From Staphylococcaceae bacterium UBA6286 (GTDB taxonomy: Bacteria > Bacillota > Bacilli > Staphylococcales > Staphylococcaceae): DNA of 5,344 nt. Below the pieces are notes generated by a model. It had not been told where the DNA came from, searched no databases, and saw only the letters and a program-made list of their open reading frames with translations. Position numbers and translations under genes: made by a program. The stretch is taken from the NCBI GenBank assembly GCA_002438305.1, contig DJUI01000102.1:1525-6868 (forward strand). Direction: 5' to 3'. Position 1 is the stretch's first letter. Each line of letters begins with the position of its first letter. Positions 1-5,344 of this stretch are shown piece by piece.

Positions 1-525
1 TGGCAGAAATCCAAGTGATTCCCCTGCTTCAACAGCCGGTCGTGTCAGCACGATACGTTTGACCTGCCCTGCTCGTAATGACTTCGCAGCCATCACTACT
101 GCCAAAAATGTCTTCCCTGTTCCTGCCGGCCCTATACCAAATACAAGGTCACTTTTTTTAATCTGATGTATATAGAGCCGCTGCCCCATCGTTTTCGCTC
201 GAATAGGCTTCCCGTATGCATCTTTAGTGATTTCCTCATCATACAGATCCGCTAAATAATGAATCGTTCCTTTTCCAGCCATCTGAGCGGCTGATTGAAC
301 ATCCTTAAGTGAGATATTCATCCCTTTTTGAATTACCTTTAATAAGTTAACAAGCACGGCTTCCGCCTTCTCGACATCTTCGTCCGCTCCAGCCACAGTC
401 AGTTGACTGCCTCTCGTATGTATCACGACATTAAAAGCTTCTTCAAGAAATGTGATGTGTTCATCACCGTTGCCGAGAATCGCCTGTGCTTCATTAACAT
501 TCTCTATATTGATTGTATGTGGCAT
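1..525 (-). CDS. phoH: PhoH-family P-loop ATPase, N-terminal 175 residues (3' end cut by window edge)
   Basis: The visible N-terminal part encodes a cytoplasmic nucleotide-binding protein of the PhoH family (also called YbeZ or YqfE). Residues 1-60 form the small KH-like N-terminal region (ENVNEAQAILGNGDEHITFL). The ATPase domain follows, with a perfect Walker A motif, GPAGTGKT, at residues 132-139, and then the conserved IVLTRPAVEAGESLGFLP segment at 158-175, where the window ends. Family members in Firmicutes are about 315 residues, so roughly 140 residues and the Walker B motif lie outside. The ATG at 523-525 is preceded by an AAGGGAG ribosome binding site about 7 bases upstream. PhoH proteins are linked by family knowledge to RNA metabolism, and the gene commonly sits just before ybeY, a ribosome/RNA maturation factor gene, which cannot be seen here. 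The precise biochemical role is unsettled in the family. A terminator upstream suggests it is transcribed mainly from its own promoter. Confidence 0.93.
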   Translation of the reverse strand, partial: MPHTINIENVNEAQAILGNGDEHITFLEEAFNVVIHTRGSQLTVAGADEDVEKAEAVLVNLLKVIQKGMNISLKDVQSAAQMAGKGTIHYLADLYDEEITKDAYGKPIRAKTMGQRLYIHQIKKSDLVFGIGPAGTGKTFLAVVMAAKSLRAGQVKRIVLTRPAVEAGESLGFLP

Positions 526-652
526 TCAAAAACTCCCTTATTTTCAGTTTAATTTAAATTTAACACAGTCAACCGATAGTTTCATCTCACAATGATTGAT
601 TTGCTGCGTCATATTTTTGAAGAGTCGACGATGCAATGGATAGCTCTTTTCT

Positions 653-661
653 ATTTTACCA
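653..661 (-). promoter_or_regulatory. Candidate extended -10 promoter for phoH
   Basis: Reading the minus strand, TGGTAAAAT gives a TGn extension directly followed by TAAAAT, five of six matches to the sigma-A -10 consensus. No good -35 is present at 17 bases (TCATGA), which is tolerated in extended -10 promoters. It lies between the upstream operon's terminator and phoH. A weaker alternative downstream pairs TTGCAT with TATGAC at 17 bases. Confidence 0.35.
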
Positions 662-665
662 AATT

Positions 666-682
666 CTCATGCGCATCATGAG
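666..682. repeat. Inverted repeat upstream of the candidate phoH -10
   Basis: CTCATG at 666-671 and CATGAG at 677-682 form a perfect 6-base inverted repeat with a 5-base spacer. The palindrome ATGCGCAT at 669-676 overlaps it. The repeat falls in the spacer region just upstream of the candidate phoH -10, where an operator could sit. No T-tract follows, so it is not a terminator. No known operator consensus is recognised. Confidence 0.3.
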
Positions 683-703
683 CATAACACTTTATTTTCA
701 CAT

Positions 704-727
704 AAAAAGACTGGGTTTCCCCAGTCT
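704..727 (-). terminator. Intrinsic terminator of the nfeD-floA-orf156 operon
   Basis: On the minus strand an 8-bp stem (AGACTGGG paired with CCCAGTCT) closes a 4-base loop and is followed by TTTTT at 704-708. It begins 15 bases beyond the orf156 stop codon. Read on the plus strand, no T-tract follows, so it acts in the direction of the operon. It should separate the flotillin operon from phoH. Confidence 0.9.
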
Positions 728-741
728 ATGTAAGTCAGCTC

Positions 742-1212
742 TTATCTTTTACTTTTTGGTGGTGCTAAAACTTCCGACATGATCAGACTCTGCACTAAGT
801 TATGTTTAGAGAAATCAAGCAACGGCTCGTGCTCCACTGTCAGATCACCCTCTGTCAGCTGATTGATCCGCTGAACTTTCTGCTTTTCTGACAGATGCTG
901 ATCCTTCATAATAGCAGTCATCTGCCTGTCAACAGTTGTCTGCTGACGGGTTTTTCTATCTCCAGATGATCTTGTTGCGGCGGGTGATTTCACTACTTTT
1001 TGTGGAGACGGTGCTTCTTTGACCGGTACTGCCTTTTCCACCTGCTGTGTCCGCTGCTCGAATTCATGCTTCAATTCTTCCAAAGATTTAATTTGAGTTT
1101 TTTGAGCTGTTTTTTTGTTAGGTTGATTACTGTTATTAGAATTATTATCCATCTTATCCTTAAAGTAAGAAAAGATAATCCCAATAATAAATATGATAAT
1201 GCCGACTTCCAT
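742..1212 (-). CDS. Small membrane-anchored protein of unknown function, third gene of the nfeD-floA operon
   Basis: I do not recognise a characterised family. The 156-residue product has one hydrophobic segment at residues 3-17 (VGIIIFIIGIIFSYF). The basic residues K18 and K20 follow it, which by the positive-inside rule suggests a signal anchor with the rest of the protein in the cytoplasm. After an Asn-rich stretch (22-32) comes a probable short helix or coil (41-60, SLEELKHEFEQRTQQVEK), then a Pro/Lys/Ser/Thr-rich, probably disordered linker (61-95). A more ordered C-terminal part ends in LVQSLIMSEVLAPPKSKR at 139-156. The ATG at 1210-1212 is preferred because AAGGTG lies 6 bases upstream; a GTG three codons earlier (1219-1221) overlaps that site. 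The gene follows floA by 10 bases, and its ribosome binding site overlaps the floA stop, so the two are surely co-transcribed. It occupies the position of B. subtilis yqfB, but homology cannot be judged here. Work with the flotillin/NfeD pair is an inference from context only. Confidence 0.85.
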   Translation of the reverse strand: MEVGIIIFIIGIIFSYFKDKMDNNSNNSNQPNKKTAQKTQIKSLEELKHEFEQRTQQVEKAVPVKEAPSPQKVVKSPAATRSSGDRKTRQQTTVDRQMTAIMKDQHLSEKQKVQRINQLTEGDLTVEHEPLLDFSKHNLVQSLIMSEVLAPPKSKR

Positions 1213-1222
1213 TGATATCACC

Positions 1223-2215
1223 TTACTTTCTTTGTGGCGGTGTACTATCGCTGGTATCTGTCATCTTGTTGATGGCGTTTCTCATACCAGTATCAGATTC
1301 AATGTTCTTCAAGTTATAGTAATCCATGACGCCGATATTGCCTTCCTGCAACGCTCTTGCCATTGCAAGTGGTACTTCCGCTTCAGATTCGACAACTTTA
1401 GCTCGCATTTCCTGCACTCTTGCCTTCATTTCCTGTTCTTGAGCAACGGCCATCGCACGACGTTCTTCCGCTTTCGCCTGTGCGATGTTTTTATCAGCCA
1501 TCGCCTGCTCTGTCTGTAAATCTGCTCCTATATTTTTACCGATATCTACATCCGCAATATCAATCGACAGAATTTCAAAGGCTGTCCCGGAATCCAGTCC
1601 CTTACCCAGTACAGTCTGAGAGATCATATCCGGATTTTCAAGCACTGACGTATGCGATTGACTAGAACCAATGGTTGATACAATCCCTTCGCCGACACGA
1701 GCGACAATCGTTTCTTCACCTGCACCACCGACCAGTCTTTCAATATTAGCACGAACTGTGATTCTTGCTTTTGCTTTCACTTCAATCCCGTTCATTGCCA
1801 CACCTGCAATAAAAGGTGTTTCAATGACTTTCGGATTAACTGACATCTGTACTGCTTCTAATACGTCACGTCCTGCAAGGTCAATCGCAGCACCACGTTC
1901 AAACGGCAGATTGATATCCGCACGCTGCGCTGCAATAATCGCATCAACGACACGGTCAACATTGCCACCTGCTAAATAATGTGATTCAAGTTGGTTAGTC
2001 GTCAAATGAAGGCCTGCTTTATGTGCTTTAATCAGTGGATCAATGACTCTTCTCGGCGATACCCGGCGAAGGCGCATACCCACTAATGTACCGATACCGA
2101 CTTTGACACCAGCAGCGAGTGCTGATATCCACAGCCCGACTGGTACAAATGTCAACAATATCATCAATAAAACAAGGACAACCACGACGATGATTCCTAA
2201 AATAACCAATTCCAT
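1223..2215 (-). CDS. floA: Flotillin-like scaffold protein FloA
   Basis: FloA (YqfA) is a membrane-bound SPFH/band 7 protein that assembles into foci and organises functional membrane microdomains in Firmicutes. The 330-residue product, the usual length, starts with a hydrophobic membrane-inserted segment at residues 3-24, followed by a second, less hydrophobic stretch ([18 protein letters not shown], 25-42). The SPFH core follows to about residue 230 with family hallmarks: [12 protein letters not shown] at 43-54, then [40 protein letters not shown], and [20 protein letters not shown]. Residues 231-285 are the Glu/Ala-rich coiled coil (repeated [19 protein letters not shown]) that drives oligomerisation. 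The C-terminal 20 residues are polar and probably disordered. The ATG at 2213-2215 has AGAGG 8 bases upstream. The gene lies 16 bases after nfeD and 10 bases before orf156, in a tight operon. In B. subtilis the equivalent operon is under SigW; no SigW-type promoter was seen here. Confidence 0.97.
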   Translation of the reverse strand: MELVILGIIVVVVLVLLMILLTFVPVGLWISALAAGVKVGIGTLVGMRLRRVSPRRVIDPLIKAHKAGLHLTTNQLESHYLAGGNVDRVVDAIIAAQRADINLPFERGAAIDLAGRDVLEAVQMSVNPKVIETPFIAGVAMNGIEVKAKARITVRANIERLVGGAGEETIVARVGEGIVSTIGSSQSHTSVLENPDMISQTVLGKGLDSGTAFEILSIDIADVDIGKNIGADLQTEQAMADKNIAQAKAEERRAMAVAQEQEMKARVQEMRAKVVESEAEVPLAMARALQEGNIGVMDYYNLKNIESDTGMRNAINKMTDTSDSTPPQRK

Positions 2216-2231
2216 TTCCTTAACCTCTTCT

Positions 2232-2864
2232 CTATATAATTTCTCTTACAACAACGCGTGTACCTTCAACATAAATGATGCGTACTTCTTTGTTCTGACC
2301 GATAAAGGCCCCTTCACTGACCGCATCAATACGATCCTGACCGAGTGCTATAATTCCAGAAGGTCTTAATGCAGTAGTTGTGACTGCTGTTTGACCGACA
2401 AGATGACTGCGGTCGTCATGTGACGTGTAGCCTGCTTCCTTGGAAGTAGCGTCAGTCAATATCACTTTGTTGAAAAGTGGTACTTTCTTACCAAAAAACT
2501 TCACAATGATCACCCACTCTATCAAAGCAATTATTAAACACGAAGCGACCATTACTGACATGGTCTCAATATCGTTTCCAATGAGCAGGAAACTTGATGC
2601 AATCATCATCATTCCTATAATTCCCAATACAAGACCGATGACAAATAGTTCCGTAACAACAAGAATGATTCCTGTAAAAAAGAGTATGATTGATAGCATC
2701 TCCAAGTCACCATTCAAAGCAGTAATGATGACGAAGCTAAGTGCTGCAGCAGTCATCAAAATTCCAGACCATGAAAATCGTGATTGGAACAATTGCCATA
2801 CAGCTGCTGTAAACATGACGAGCATCAATATGAACAAAGTTCCATCATATAGAGTCCATGTCAA
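2232..2864 (-). CDS. nfeD: NfeD family membrane protein (short form, OB-fold), TTG start
   Basis: This is the partner gene of floA. NfeD proteins couple membrane helices to a soluble C-terminal OB-fold and are encoded beside flotillin or stomatin genes. With the TTG start at 2862-2864 the product has 210 residues. Hydrophobic segments lie at about 9-26, 34-50, 56-74, 75-96 and 102-122. A linker (123-155) leads to the OB-fold at 156-210, with the family pattern [16 protein letters not shown], then [10 protein letters not shown], and RVVVREI at the end. It lacks the N-terminal ClpP-like serine protease domain of long NfeD proteins, so it is the short type. The TTG is chosen because a perfect AAGGAGG ends 8 bases upstream. 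The in-frame ATG at 2892-2894 and an earlier codon near 2909 lie upstream of that site and overlap the probable -10 box. It is the first gene of the nfeD-floA-orf156 operon. Confidence 0.93.
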   Translation of the reverse strand: MTWTLYDGTLFILMLVMFTAAVWQLFQSRFSWSGILMTAAALSFVIITALNGDLEMLSIILFFTGIILVVTELFVIGLVLGIIGMMMIASSFLLIGNDIETMSVMVASCLIIALIEWVIIVKFFGKKVPLFNKVILTDATSKEAGYTSHDDRSHLVGQTAVTTTALRPSGIIALGQDRIDAVSEGAFIGQNKEVRIIYVEGTRVVVREII

Positions 2865-2872
2865 AATTGTCA

Positions 2873-2879
2873 CCTCCTT
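2873..2879 (-). promoter_or_regulatory. Ribosome binding site that sets the nfeD TTG start
   Basis: On the minus strand AAGGAGG is a perfect complement to the 16S rRNA 3' end, followed after 9 bases by TTG at 2862-2864. The only nearby ATG downstream (in TTGACATGG) is out of frame, and a GTG inside the ribosome binding site is too close to be used. This makes TTG the natural initiation codon. Confidence 0.85.
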
Positions 2880-2885
2880 ACTATT

Positions 2886-2891
2886 ATTATA
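2886..2891 (-). promoter_or_regulatory. Probable -10 box of the nfeD-floA-orf156 promoter
   Basis: On the minus strand a perfect TATAAT lies 21 bases before the nfeD TTG. Transcription would start about 7 bases on, leaving a leader of only about 15 bases that begins almost at the ribosome binding site. The -35 region is poor: TTATAT at 18-base spacing or CTTATA at 19, each three of six matches. The placement between the rpsU terminator and nfeD supports a promoter here, but activator dependence or another start cannot be excluded. Confidence 0.5.
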
Positions 2892-2951
2892 CATGAACAC
2901 GACAGCCACATATAAGTATTTGACTAAAAATTAAGAAAACTTTAAGGAAAT

Positions 2952-2979
2952 AAAAAAGACACAGACAAAAGTCTGTGTC
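2952..2979 (-). terminator. Intrinsic terminator of rpsU
   Basis: On the minus strand a perfect 9-bp stem (GACACAGAC paired with GTCTGTGTC) closes a four-T loop, and six T residues follow at 2952-2957. It starts 32 bases beyond the rpsU stop. It should insulate the nfeD operon from rpsU transcription. There is no T-tract on the other side, so it is one-directional. Confidence 0.95.
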
Positions 2980-2987
2980 ATCTATTC

Positions 2988-3015
2988 ATAATATTTGAGG
3001 GAGTTCAAATATTAT
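2988..3015 (-). repeat. Hairpin enclosing the rpsU stop codon
   Basis: In the rpsU transcript ATAATATTTGA (3005-3015) pairs perfectly with TCAAATATTAT (2988-2998): 11 base pairs, mostly A-U, around the 6-base loop ACTCCC. The TAA stop (3012-3014) lies in the 5' arm. No T-tract follows, so this is not the terminator, which lies 9 bases further downstream. The pyrimidine-rich loop and 3' arm are also complementary to the rpsU ribosome binding site (see the flanking repeat entry). Confidence 0.65.
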
Positions 3016-3211
3016 TTGAATTTACGTTTTCGTGCTGCTTCTGATTTCTTTTTACGTTTAACACTAGGTTTTTCGTAGAACTCACGTTTACGAACTTCTT
3101 GGATCGTACCGCTCTTAGAAACCGTGCGCTTAAAGCGACGAAGTGCATCTTCGATAGATTCGTTTTTACGAACGACTGTTTTAGACATTATATTTCCCTC
3201 CCTCCAAATAT
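2991..3211 (-). repeat. Inverted repeat flanking the rpsU coding region
   Basis: On the plus strand ATATTTGAGGGAG (2991-3003) is the reverse complement of CTCCCTCCAAATAT (3198-3211), apart from one extra C at 3205. In the rpsU mRNA the leader segment AUAUUUGGAGGGAG, which contains the ribosome binding site, could therefore form 13 pairs with one bulged G with the segment just after the stop codon. That pairing would compete with the stop-codon hairpin. The complementarity is seen directly; any role is inference. Confidence 0.5.
3012..3188 (-). CDS. rpsU: 30S ribosomal protein S21
   Basis: S21 (bS21) is a small, very basic protein of the 30S subunit platform, next to the 16S rRNA 3' end that pairs with Shine-Dalgarno sequences. 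The 58-residue translation begins [20 protein letters not shown], contains [20 protein letters not shown] and ends in a run rich in Lys and Arg ([15 protein letters not shown]). This matches the family along its whole length at normal size. The ATG at 3186-3188 has an unusually strong double purine ribosome binding site (GGAGGGAGGG), with the nearer GGAGG 8 bases from the ATG. The gene is monocistronic by its signals: its own near-consensus promoter follows mtaB and a strong terminator follows the stop. Read-through from mtaB is possible, because no terminator separates them. Confidence 0.98.
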   Translation of the reverse strand: MSKTVVRKNESIEDALRRFKRTVSKSGTIQEVRKREFYEKPSVKRKKKSEAARKRKFK

Positions 3212-3230
3212 CAACGGAACATTAATGAAT

Positions 3231-3246
3231 CATAGATTTCTCTATG
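3231..3246 (-). promoter_or_regulatory. rpsU leader hairpin with GAAA tetraloop
   Basis: In the transcript CAUAGA and UCUAUG form a 6-bp stem capped by GAAA, a stable GNRA tetraloop. It would lie within the first few bases of the rpsU mRNA, if transcription starts about 7 bases after the -10 box (near 3249). Such 5'-end hairpins often protect mRNAs from decay. It does not resemble a ribosomal-protein autoregulatory leader that I know. Confidence 0.5.
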
Positions 3247-3255
3247 TACTCAAGT

Positions 3256-3284
3256 ATTATAATATAACTCTAATAAGTGGTCAA
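3256..3284 (-). promoter_or_regulatory. rpsU promoter (sigma-A type)
   Basis: On the minus strand TTGACC (3279-3284) is followed, after exactly 17 bases, by a perfect TATAAT (3256-3261). This is the best promoter in the window and lies 8 bases past the mtaB stop codon. It predicts a leader of about 60 bases for rpsU. Confidence 0.9.
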
Positions 3285-3292
3285 GAGTGAAT

Positions 3293-4645
3293 TTATTTAC
3301 CAGCTATCGGAGAAATCACTGCCTGTGGCTGCTCTTTTTCCATCACTTTAACAAATTGACCATGATTGAGCGGATACCCCGCTTCAGTGATTTTGACTTT
3401 GACGATTTCACCGATCAGTTCTTCACTGCCTTCAAACTGAACTTTTAAGTAATTGTCCGTATAACCAACTAACAAACCATCGTGTGACCCTTTTTCCTCA
3501 GGAATGACTTCTAGAACTTCACCATCAAAACGACTTGCATATTCTTTGGCCAGCTGGTCAGAGAGACTGATTAAACGATGGACACGGTCATTCTTAACTG
3601 CCTCATCCACTTGATCGGTCATGCGTGCAGCCGGAGTTCCGGTACGCATAGAATACGGGAATACATGAAGTTCAGAAAACTTATGTTCTTCAATGAAGCG
3701 ATAGGTCTCCATGAATTCTTCCTCTGTTTCACCAGGGAAACCGACAATCACATCACTCGTTACTGCAAGTCCGGGCATAATCGCATGTAGTTTTTTCAGG
3801 CGTTCAGAGAAATGAGCCATCGTGTATTTACGACGCATCCGTTTTAACACAGTATCGCTGCCGGACTGAAGTGGGATGTGCAGATGTCGCACCACTTTCT
3901 CACTTTGATCAATGACGTCAATCACTTCATCCGTCAGCTGACTTGCTTCTATTGATGAAATACGAATACGTTTAAGACCACGTATAGTCTCAAGATCACG
4001 CAGCAGCTGTGCTAAGTTATAATCTTTTAAATCCTCACCGTAACCGCTTGTATGAATACCTGTCAGAACGATTTCCTGATAACCGCTATCAACAAGCTGG
4101 GTCGCTTGTCTGACGACCTCTTTAGGATCTCGAGAACGCATCAAGCCGCGCGCCCATGGAATGATGCAGAACGTACAGAAATTATTACACCCTTCCTGTA
4201 TTTTCAGTGATGCACGAGTGCGGTCAGTAAAGTAAGGCACATCCAATTCTTCGTATGTGCGGTTCTTCATGATATTTGTAACACCATTAATCGGCTGTCT
4301 TATCGTCTGATATTCTTCAATATAAGGCAGTAATTTATTTCTATCCTGTGTACCTACAACAATATCGACTCCAGGAATATCCATAATTTCTGCTGAAGAT
4401 GTCTGCGCATAACATCCTGTGACGCAAATAACAGCGTCAGGATTACGTCTGATAGCACGTCTAATAACTTGACGGCTCTTCTTATCCCCGGTATTTGTGA
4501 CTGTACATGTATTGATGACATACACATCCGCATTTTGTTCAAAATCGACGCGCTGATACCCATCTTCTTTGAACAACTGCCAGATTGCTTCTGTCTCATA
4601 ATGATTCACTTTACATCCTAACGTATGAAAAGCAACTGTTGACAT
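3293..4645 (-). CDS. mtaB: tRNA (N6-L-threonylcarbamoyladenosine(37)-C2)-methylthiotransferase
   Basis: MtaB (YqeV) is a radical SAM enzyme that adds a methylthio group to t6A at position 37 of ANN-decoding tRNAs, giving ms2t6A and supporting accurate decoding. The 450-residue product has the three parts of the family. The N-terminal MTTase domain has cluster cysteines C11 (HTLGCKVNHYE), C47 (NTCTVTN) and C78 (CVTGCYAQ). The radical SAM core has C153, C157 and C160 (EGCNNFCTFCIIPWARG), plus HIPLQSGSD and VTSDVIVGFPGETEEEF. A C-terminal TRAM-type RNA-binding region covers about the last 70 residues. The TLGCKVN start and the length favour MtaB over MiaB. The ATG at 4643-4645 is preferred, since GAGGTG lies 6 bases upstream; the GTG three codons earlier (4652-4654) is part of that site. 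The gene lies between rsmE and rpsU, as in Bacillus, 90 bases after rsmE. Confidence 0.96.
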   Translation of the reverse strand: MSTVAFHTLGCKVNHYETEAIWQLFKEDGYQRVDFEQNADVYVINTCTVTNTGDKKSRQVIRRAIRRNPDAVICVTGCYAQTSSAEIMDIPGVDIVVGTQDRNKLLPYIEEYQTIRQPINGVTNIMKNRTYEELDVPYFTDRTRASLKIQEGCNNFCTFCIIPWARGLMRSRDPKEVVRQATQLVDSGYQEIVLTGIHTSGYGEDLKDYNLAQLLRDLETIRGLKRIRISSIEASQLTDEVIDVIDQSEKVVRHLHIPLQSGSDTVLKRMRRKYTMAHFSERLKKLHAIMPGLAVTSDVIVGFPGETEEEFMETYRFIEEHKFSELHVFPYSMRTGTPAARMTDQVDEAVKNDRVHRLISLSDQLAKEYASRFDGEVLEVIPEEKGSHDGLLVGYTDNYLKVQFEGSEELIGEIVKVKITEAGYPLNHGQFVKVMEKEQPQAVISPIAGK

Positions 4646-4701
4646 AAACCTCACCTCTTTTAAACCTTCATCTATTCATTAATCATGAGATACATTATTT
4701 A

Positions 4702-4730
4702 AAAATAACACTATTTATCATTTTTTTCAA
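4702..4730 (-). promoter_or_regulatory. Candidate promoter for mtaB
   Basis: On the minus strand TTGAAA (4725-4730, five of six matches) and TATTTT (4702-4707, four of six) are 17 bases apart, in the A/T-rich gap after rsmE. They would give a leader of about 50 bases. The region is so A/T-rich that chance matches are likely. No convincing terminator separates rsmE from mtaB, so co-transcription from upstream is also probable. Confidence 0.35.
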
Positions 4731-4735
4731 TGTGT

Positions 4736-5344
4736 TTATGCCATCAGTTCAAAGTGATAACTTACCGCGCTGAGTGCATACAACGGTGCCGTCTCTGCTC
4801 TTAATATTCTAGGTCCAAGTCCTATGACATCCCCACCAAACTGCTCGACCTCTGAAGGTGATAAGCCGCCTTCCGGACCGAATATTATGAGCACATTTGC
4901 TCCTGGTGCCAAGTTATTGAGTGCCTGATGAAACAACTGCATGCCACCTGATTTAGCCTCTTCTTCATAAGCAATGAGCACCGCGTCATATTCCGCGAGC
5001 TGTTTCGCAAGTGATTGACTATCACGCTGGAATGACACTGTTGGAATGGTCAGCCGGTAACTCTGCTCTGCCGCTTCTTTGACAATTTTATTAAAGCGTT
5101 CCAATCGTTTATCCATTTTTTTCTGATCAACTTTGACGATAGTGCGATCAGAGATAAACGCAATAAAATGAGCAGCACCGAGTTCTGTTGCCTTCTGAAT
5201 CATCCATTCATATTTATCATTTTTAAGCAGACCACCTGCAATCGTTACACGGACTGGCAGTTCGGTCTGAATATTCAGCTGTTCGATTGTTTCTACTTCA
5301 ACGGCTTTATCTACAGCGATGAGAACCGCTATGAACGCCCCGTT
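4736..5344 (-). CDS. rsmE: 16S rRNA (uracil(1498)-N(3))-methyltransferase, C-terminal 202 residues (5' end outside window)
   Basis: RsmE methylates N3 of U1498 in 16S rRNA, near the decoding centre, using S-adenosylmethionine. The reading frame is open to the window edge, so the gene continues upstream. An internal ATG at 5201-5203 is not the start, because conserved family sequence (VRVTIAGGLLKNDKYEWMIQKATELG) precedes it. The visible part is the SPOUT (trefoil-knot) methyltransferase domain: MIQKATELGAAHFIAFISDR at about 48-67, KIVKEAAEQSYR, then the SAM-binding knot with LIIFGPEGGLSPSEVEQF (GPEGG from residue 156 of the visible part) and LGPRILRAETAPLYALSAV near the C-terminus. Full-length proteins are about 250 residues, so roughly 50 residues, mainly the N-terminal PUA-like RNA-binding domain, are missing. 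In Firmicutes the gene usually follows prmA in the dnaK/dnaJ neighbourhood, which cannot be seen here. Confidence 0.95.
   Translation of the reverse strand, partial: NGAFIAVLIAVDKAVEVETIEQLNIQTELPVRVTIAGGLLKNDKYEWMIQKATELGAAHFIAFISDRTIVKVDQKKMDKRLERFNKIVKEAAEQSYRLTIPTVSFQRDSQSLAKQLAEYDAVLIAYEEEAKSGGMQLFHQALNNLAPGANVLIIFGPEGGLSPSEVEQFGGDVIGLGPRILRAETAPLYALSAVSYHFELMA

Larger units (their letters stand above)
526..703 (-). other. phoH upstream intergenic region
   Basis: This non-coding stretch separates the terminator of the nfeD-floA-orf156 operon from phoH. It has no plausible ORF on either strand. It holds the phoH ribosome binding site at its low end, a candidate extended -10 promoter and a small inverted repeat (both listed separately). 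A good -35-like TTGACT at 567-572 has no convincing -10 partner at 16-18 bases; the nearest is TAAACT at 15 bases. If the extended -10 is used, the phoH leader would be about 120 bases long. Confidence 0.6.

Noticed and set aside
545..572. Second phoH promoter starting with TTGACT
   Set aside because: The -35 is good, but no acceptable -10 lies at 16-18 bases. TAAACT at 15 bases is a poor match at poor spacing.
1193..2369. Several plus-strand open frames of about 80-110 codons opposite floA and its junctions
   Set aside because: All are antisense to FloA, a highly conserved protein. Their translations are low-complexity or Ser/Thr/Arg-rich shadows without motifs.
2440..2934. Plus-strand open frame of 164 codons opposite nfeD
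   Set aside because: It lies fully antisense to a clear NfeD gene, has no family-like sequence, and is explained as a shadow of a membrane-protein gene on the other strand.
3099..3290. Plus-strand frame of 63 codons opposite rpsU and its promoter
   Set aside because: It is antisense to rpsU and its promoter and shows no protein features.
4354..4599. Minus-strand frame of 81 codons inside mtaB
   Set aside because: It is another frame of the MtaB N-terminal domain, without a good ribosome binding site or recognisable protein.
4678..4730. Possible terminator between rsmE and mtaB (AAAAATGA paired with TTATTTTT on the minus strand)
   Set aside because: The stem is almost entirely A-U with a G-U pair and a 9-base loop, too weak to call a terminator in such A/T-rich sequence.
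1..5344. A new defence system, mobile element, CRISPR array, riboswitch or tRNA gene
   Set aside because: All large frames are explained by conserved housekeeping or membrane-domain genes in a conserved order. There are no direct-repeat arrays, transposase or integrase motifs, or cloverleaf structures, and no gap is large enough for a riboswitch except the phoH leader, where none was recognised.

Overview
The window is ordinary chromosomal DNA of a low-GC Gram-positive coccus. The best guess is a member of the Staphylococcaceae, such as Macrococcus or a close relative of Staphylococcus. The evidence is FloA, which from memory reads almost like the S. aureus protein along its whole SPFH domain, and the gene order rsmE - mtaB - rpsU - nfeD - floA - small membrane protein - phoH. 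In Bacillus subtilis, as I recall it, the same neighbourhood also holds yqeY and the sporulation-linked yqfC/yqfD. Their absence here fits a non-sporulating coccus. Genus and species cannot be fixed from the sequence alone.

Every gene lies on the minus strand, so transcription runs from high to low coordinates. From right to left: a 5'-truncated rsmE (16S rRNA m3U methyltransferase, 4736-5344); mtaB (tRNA methylthiotransferase, 3293-4645); rpsU (ribosomal protein S21, 3012-3188), with its own strong promoter, a capped leader hairpin and a strong terminator; the nfeD-floA-orf156 membrane operon (742-2864), ending in a clear intrinsic terminator; and, after a 216-base gap, the first 175 codons of a phoH-family ATPase gene (1-525), cut by the window edge.

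There are two functional themes. rsmE, mtaB, rpsU and probably phoH serve the ribosome, tRNA modification or RNA metabolism. nfeD and floA encode the NfeD/flotillin pair that organises membrane microdomains. The third gene of that operon encodes an unrecognised single-pass membrane protein with a long polar, probably cytoplasmic tail, and could be a partner of the pair.

I found no mobile element, CRISPR array, tRNA or rRNA gene, or defence system. The most unusual signals are an inverted repeat flanking rpsU that could pair its Shine-Dalgarno region with the stop-codon region of the same mRNA, and the uncharacterised third gene of the flotillin operon. Four start codons were moved or set from ribosome binding sites, including a TTG start for nfeD.
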